Shown: positions 22,365 to 23,929 of the stretch, one piece after another
How positions within the stretch are numbered: the first letter of the stretch is position 1
How the letters are laid out: each line of letters starts with the position of its first letter
DNA from: an uncultured Eubacteriales bacterium
Lineage (GTDB): Bacteria; Bacillota; Clostridia; Oscillospirales; Oscillospiraceae
Reading direction: 5' to 3'
DNA: 23,929 bases
Assembly (NCBI GenBank): GCA_900552475.1
Contig: USAC01000027.1
Coordinates: 1 to 23,929, forward strand
Notes under the pieces: model-generated
The model's database searches: none
What the model was told of the DNA's origin: nothing
Seen by the model: only the letters and a program-made list of their open reading frames with translations
Translations under genes and position numbers: made by a program

Positions 22365-23171
22365 ATGAGCAACAAGAAGATCGTATTCTGCGGCTGCGGC
22401 CCGATGGGCGAGGGGATCCTTGGTGGTCTGCTGAACAACAACGTCGCGAAGGCAAAGGACGTCACCGTCAACGAGCTGCTGGAGGTTCGCCGTACTTATA
22501 TTGCGGAGACGTACGGTGTCGCCGCCGTCGAGAACGCGTCCGACGCGCTGAAGGCGGCCGACCTGGTCATCATCGCGGTGAACCCCGCGCAGATGCCCAA
22601 GGTTGCCCAGACGATCCGCCCCCTGATCAAGAAGGCGTGTATCGTGATGTCCATCGCGTGCGGCGTGTCGCTCGGGACGCTGGCCGGGATGCTCGGCGAC
22701 GACAAGAAGATCCTGCGCGTGATGCCCAACACGCTCATCAAGTCCGGCAACGGCTACAGCGCCGCCTGCGTCAACCCCAACATCGACGAGGACGACAAGA
22801 CGCTCATCACCGCCGTGCTCAACGCGCTGGGCCAGACGATGTACGTCACCGAGGACATGTTCGAGACGTTTACCGCGTTCTGCTGCACGGGCCCGATCTG
22901 GCTGTATAAGACGGTCGAGACGCTGGTCGACGCAGGCGTGTACGCGGGCTTTTCGCGTATGGAGTCGCGCAATATGGTCATCAAGAACATGCTCGGCGTG
23001 GCGCAGGTGCTCGACAACACCGGCGCGTATCCCGCTAAGCAGGTCGACGACATGACCTCCCCCGGCGGCGTGACGATCGAAGCGCTGCAGGTGCTGCAGC
23101 AGAAGGGCTTCGCCGGAACGCTCATGAGCTCCGTCGACGCCGCCGTCAAAAAGGCAAATTCGATCCACTGA
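22365..23171 (+). CDS. proC: Pyrroline-5-carboxylate reductase
   Basis: A 268-residue enzyme that reduces pyrroline-5-carboxylate to proline with NAD(P)H, the last step of proline synthesis, in the cytoplasm. Motifs: Rossmann start IVFCGCGPMGEGILGGLL, AADLVIIAVNPAQMPKV, ILRVMPNTLIKSGNG (about 122-136) and the C-terminal MTSPGGVTIEALQVLQQKGF, the ProC signature. Length is standard. The start ATG at 22365 follows AAGGAGGG; upstream in-frame ATGs lack a site. Next on the strand, after a 12-bp stem-loop, is a broken YkvI-like membrane transporter gene, perhaps once an amino-acid transporter in the same unit. Confidence 0.93.
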   Translation: MSNKKIVFCGCGPMGEGILGGLLNNNVAKAKDVTVNELLEVRRTYIAETYGVAAVENASDALKAADLVIIAVNPAQMPKVAQTIRPLIKKACIVMSIACGVSLGTLAGMLGDDKKILRVMPNTLIKSGNGYSAACVNPNIDEDDKTLITAVLNALGQTMYVTEDMFETFTAFCCTGPIWLYKTVETLVDAGVYAGFSRMESRNMVIKNMLGVAQVLDNTGAYPAKQVDDMTSPGGVTIEALQVLQQKGFAGTLMSSVDAAVKKANSIH

Positions 23172-23190
23172 GCAAAGCCAACCAACAAGC

Positions 23191-23216
23191 GGCCAGCCCT
23201 CCCCGGAGGGCTGGCC
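23191..23216 (+). other. Stem-loop after proC
   Basis: GGCCAGCCCTCC (23191-23202) pairs with GGAGGGCTGGCC (23205-23216), 12 bp with a minimal loop. No T-run follows, so it is either a weak terminator or an intercistronic structure between proC and the transporter gene. Confidence 0.6.
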
Positions 23217-23255
23217 GGAGAGAAAAACCGCATAGAGAAGAAAGGGAGATGACCA

Positions 23256-23821
23256 ATGAAACAAAGACGAAGTTGGCTGGCAGTGCTGATGCCGGCAGGC
23301 TCCTATACCTCGTATAATATCGGCTCCGCTTTTGCCTCCGGTAATGAGGCACTGCAGTTCTTCGGTTCCTTCGGCGGCTACTGGCCCTATATCATGATCG
23401 GTGTCTGTATCCTGCTCACCGCCGTCACGGCCTATATGCTGTATGCGGCCAGCTACACCAAGGGCTTTATCAAGGTCAATCAGGGCTACTTCTGCGGCAA
23501 ATACATCGGCTTCGTGTACGACTGGTTCATCAGTCTGACGCTGATCTGCTTTATCCTCGCCATGCTCGCCGGTTCCGGCGCAACGGTGTACCAGCTCTAT
23601 GACAACGTTCCCATCTGGGTCGGTACGATGGTGGTCGGCGTTCTCTCGGCCATCGAGCCTGCTTCGACCTGCGCAAGGTCATTGACGCGCTCGGCTTCCT
23701 CGGCGTGGTCGTGATCATCAAGTCCATTCAGATCAAGCGCTCCGGGCATAATCTCGTGGAGGATTCTGCACAGACGCAGGAGGAGCCCGTTATCGAAACA
23801 GCAACCCTCTGTGCAGAGTGA
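23256..23821 (+). pseudogene. YkvI-like membrane transporter, frameshifted and internally deleted
   Basis: The frame starting at 23256 (ribosome site AAAGGGAG) encodes about 133 residues with four membrane segments and the family-like stretch YNIGSAFASGNEALQFFGSF, as in YkvI-type transporter proteins. After VVGVLSAI (23654) the protein-like sequence continues in another frame, from 23657: ACFDLRKVIDALGFLGVVVI, then IKSIQIKRSGHNLVEDSAQT to a TGA at 23819-23821. One lost base between 23654 and 23657 explains the shift. Even joined, only about 188 residues remain against roughly 350 for the family, so the middle appears deleted, perhaps at VVVI/IKSIQ. Function lost if real; an assembly fault is the other option. 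Confidence 0.7.
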
Positions 23822-23851
23822 TCCATCAACAACCTAACCTACTATTTATAA

Positions 23852-23929
23852 ATCAGCAAGGACGCCTGCACGGGCTGCCACAACACAGTCATCAGCTCGC
23901 TGATGGACATGAAGGCGCAGGATCTGTTC
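23852..23929 (+). pseudogene. 5'-truncated fragment of a CxxC-containing protein, running off the window
   Basis: Directly after an in-frame TAA (23849-23851) an open frame reads ISKDACTGCHNTVISSLMDM and on to the window end. It looks like real protein with a CxxC pair (in CTGCHN), but there is no start codon or ribosome site between the stop and this stretch. It is either the remnant of a gene whose 5' part was lost, or a gene that continues beyond the window and is in frame with something deleted here. Family not recognised with confidence (a metal- or cluster-binding protein is possible). Confidence 0.4.

Noticed and set aside
1..23929. CRISPR arrays, tRNA or rRNA genes
   Set aside because: No regularly spaced direct repeats and no cloverleaf or rRNA-like stretches were found on reading both strands.

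Overview
The window is a stretch of GC-rich, gene-dense bacterial chromosome. Strong GGAGG-type ribosome sites, frequent ATGA stop/start overlaps, DegV, DUF1836 and YczE/YitT-type proteins, and housekeeping enzymes with clostridial flavour point to a high-GC member of the Clostridia, most likely Oscillospiraceae (for example Oscillibacter- or Flavonifractor-like). This is inferred from gene content only; no rRNA, tRNA, CRISPR, phage gene or transposase gene was seen.

Layout. 1-330: a non-coding repeat unit and a terminator. 334-2037: a LysR regulator divergent from a YczE/YitT-type membrane protein, with overlapping promoters. 2248-2808 (minus): an XRE-cupin regulator with a probable TTG start. 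2891-5605 (minus): an operon of an RluA-type pseudouridine synthase, a PAT-type GNAT acetyltransferase and peptidase T. 5722-6831: a DUF362/ferredoxin protein. 6832-7545: repeat unit, AT-rich gap, and the promoter and structured leader of the next operon.

7546-15816 is the metabolic centre. larE-larB-larC, joined by ATGA overlaps, encode synthesis of the nickel-pincer nucleotide cofactor (the cofactor of lactate racemase LarA, which is not in the window). They are followed on the same strand by a complete Opp/Dpp/Nik-type ABC importer: lipoprotein, two ATPases and two permeases. The natural reading is cofactor synthesis plus supply of nickel (or a nickel chelate), but the substrate is not proven by sequence.

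15817-16651 has no convincing gene and holds a striking set of nested inverted repeats. Then come a small XRE-like regulator (minus), a YihY/BrkB membrane protein translationally coupled to a TrkA-type K+ regulatory protein whose 3' end is frameshifted near a G8 tract, a DUF1836 protein (minus), an SGNH hydrolase-degV pair, proC, and a broken YkvI-like transporter gene followed at the window edge by a fragment of another gene.

The most unusual material is non-coding: (i) three copies of a modular repeat (about 86-275, 2101-2247 inverted, 6840-7101) with conserved linkers separated by hairpins whose sequences differ but whose pairing is kept; (ii) a leader with a strong terminator just upstream of larE, which looks like an attenuator or riboswitch; (iii) the nested palindromic element at 15897-16422.
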